Assembly: GCF_004340685.1 (NCBI RefSeq)
Contig: NZ_SLUN01000005.1
Coordinates: forward strand, 21,621 to 85,620
Source of the DNA: Hydrogenispora ethanolica
Lineage (GTDB): Bacteria; Bacillota; UBA4882; UBA8346
Length of the DNA stretch: 64,000 nt
Direction: 5' to 3'
Every line of letters begins with the position of its first letter. Within the stretch, counting starts at the first letter, position 1. The notes beneath the pieces are model-generated. The model was given only the letters and a program-made list of their open reading frames with translations, was not told the DNA's origin and made no database searches. Below, one piece after another: positions 63,571-64,000 of this stretch. Both the position numbers and the translations under genes were made by a program.

Positions 63571-64000
63571 ATGAAAACTTACTTGGCTAAGCCCGAGGAG
63601 GTTCAGCGCAAATGGTATGTCATTGACGCTGAAGGCAAAACCTTGGGACGTTTGGCAACCGCGGTGGCAACCATCCTGCGCGGCAAACACAAACCTACGT
63701 TTACTCCGAATGTGGACTGCGGCGACCATGTCGTCATCATCAACGCCGAAAAGGTTGTCTTAACCGGCAACAAGGCGGAGGACAAGGTCCGTTACACCCA
63801 CTCCCAGTATCCCGGCGGATTGAAAGCCGCCAAATACGGCGATTTGTTAAAGACCAAACCGGAATATGCGCTCACCAAGACCATCTGGGGAATGCTTCCT
63901 CACAATCGCTTAGGCCGGCAAATGATCAAGAAATTGCGAGTTTACCGGGGCAGTGAGCATCCACATGCCGCACAACAACCGGAAGCGCTCGAAATTAAGG
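63571..64000 (+). CDS. rplM: 50S ribosomal protein L13 (3' end beyond the window)
   Basis: 143 residues are visible, close to the full family length. [77 protein letters not shown] and [12 protein letters not shown] are diagnostic. AGGGGGAG is eight bases before ATG 63571; an ATG six bases earlier is too close. The stop codon is not reached. The rpsI gene is expected next. Confidence 0.97.
   Translation, partial: MKTYLAKPEEVQRKWYVIDAEGKTLGRLATAVATILRGKHKPTFTPNVDCGDHVVIINAEKVVLTGNKAEDKVRYTHSQYPGGLKAAKYGDLLKTKPEYALTKTIWGMLPHNRLGRQMIKKLRVYRGSEHPHAAQQPEALEIK

Overview
The window looks like a GC-rich chromosomal segment of an anaerobic member of the Bacillota (Firmicutes), possibly a lineage with an outer membrane. 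The evidence is: strong GGAGG-type ribosome binding sites; frequent TTG starts; sigma-A type promoters (one perfect 17-bp-spaced example at 40028-40056); an Rnf complex; ECF-type biotin uptake; a DctS/DctR-type two-component pair next to a DctP homologue; and an rplM gene at the right edge. The exported binding proteins (29547, 35565) have signal peptides without a lipobox cysteine, which fits a periplasm, but this is inference. No rRNA or tRNA gene, CRISPR array or transposase was seen.

Left part (1-18.5 kb), redox and molybdenum. A 54-bp tandem array opens the window. It is followed by ssnA and ygfK, a ThiS-like sulfur carrier with its ThiF/MoeB-type activating enzyme, and the three subunits of a xanthine-dehydrogenase-type molybdenum hydroxylase (FAD, 2Fe-2S and Mo subunits with ATGA overlaps). 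Cofactor genes follow: a mogA/moaB-type gene on the minus strand, then moaA, moaC and a MOSC protein. Facing them is a complete minus-strand apbE-rnfCDGEAB operon ending in an RseC-like gene. It encodes a membrane ferredoxin:NAD oxidoreductase and the enzyme that flavinylates it.

Middle part (18.5-40 kb). A repeat-rich stretch carries a pRiA4b ORF-3-domain protein, an unknown membrane protein and a small spore-type protein. A sugar locus follows: AraC regulator, GH39-type glycosidase, two LplB/LplC-type permeases, a solute-binding protein and a LarA-like protein. Next come a chemoreceptor, a molybdate locus (HTH-PBP regulator divergent from modABC, supplying the Mo enzyme) and a biotin ECF transporter operon (bioY-ecfA-ecfT) under a candidate BirA operator.

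Right part (40-64 kb). A CheW gene and a long chemoreceptor are followed by gdhA, a GreA-like gene and a three-gene operon of 2-hydroxyacyl-CoA dehydratase/activase relatives. A second long chemoreceptor is nearly identical to the first in its C-terminal half. Then come a DcuS/DcuR-type two-component system, an orphan DctP binding protein facing it, a complete DctQMP TRAP transporter, a DUF4015 exported protein and the start of the rplM operon.

A recurring oddity is patterned intergenic DNA: two arrays of diverged 21-bp units in exact register, three arrays of 7-bp units, nested palindromes and short motifs dispersed between distant intergenic regions.
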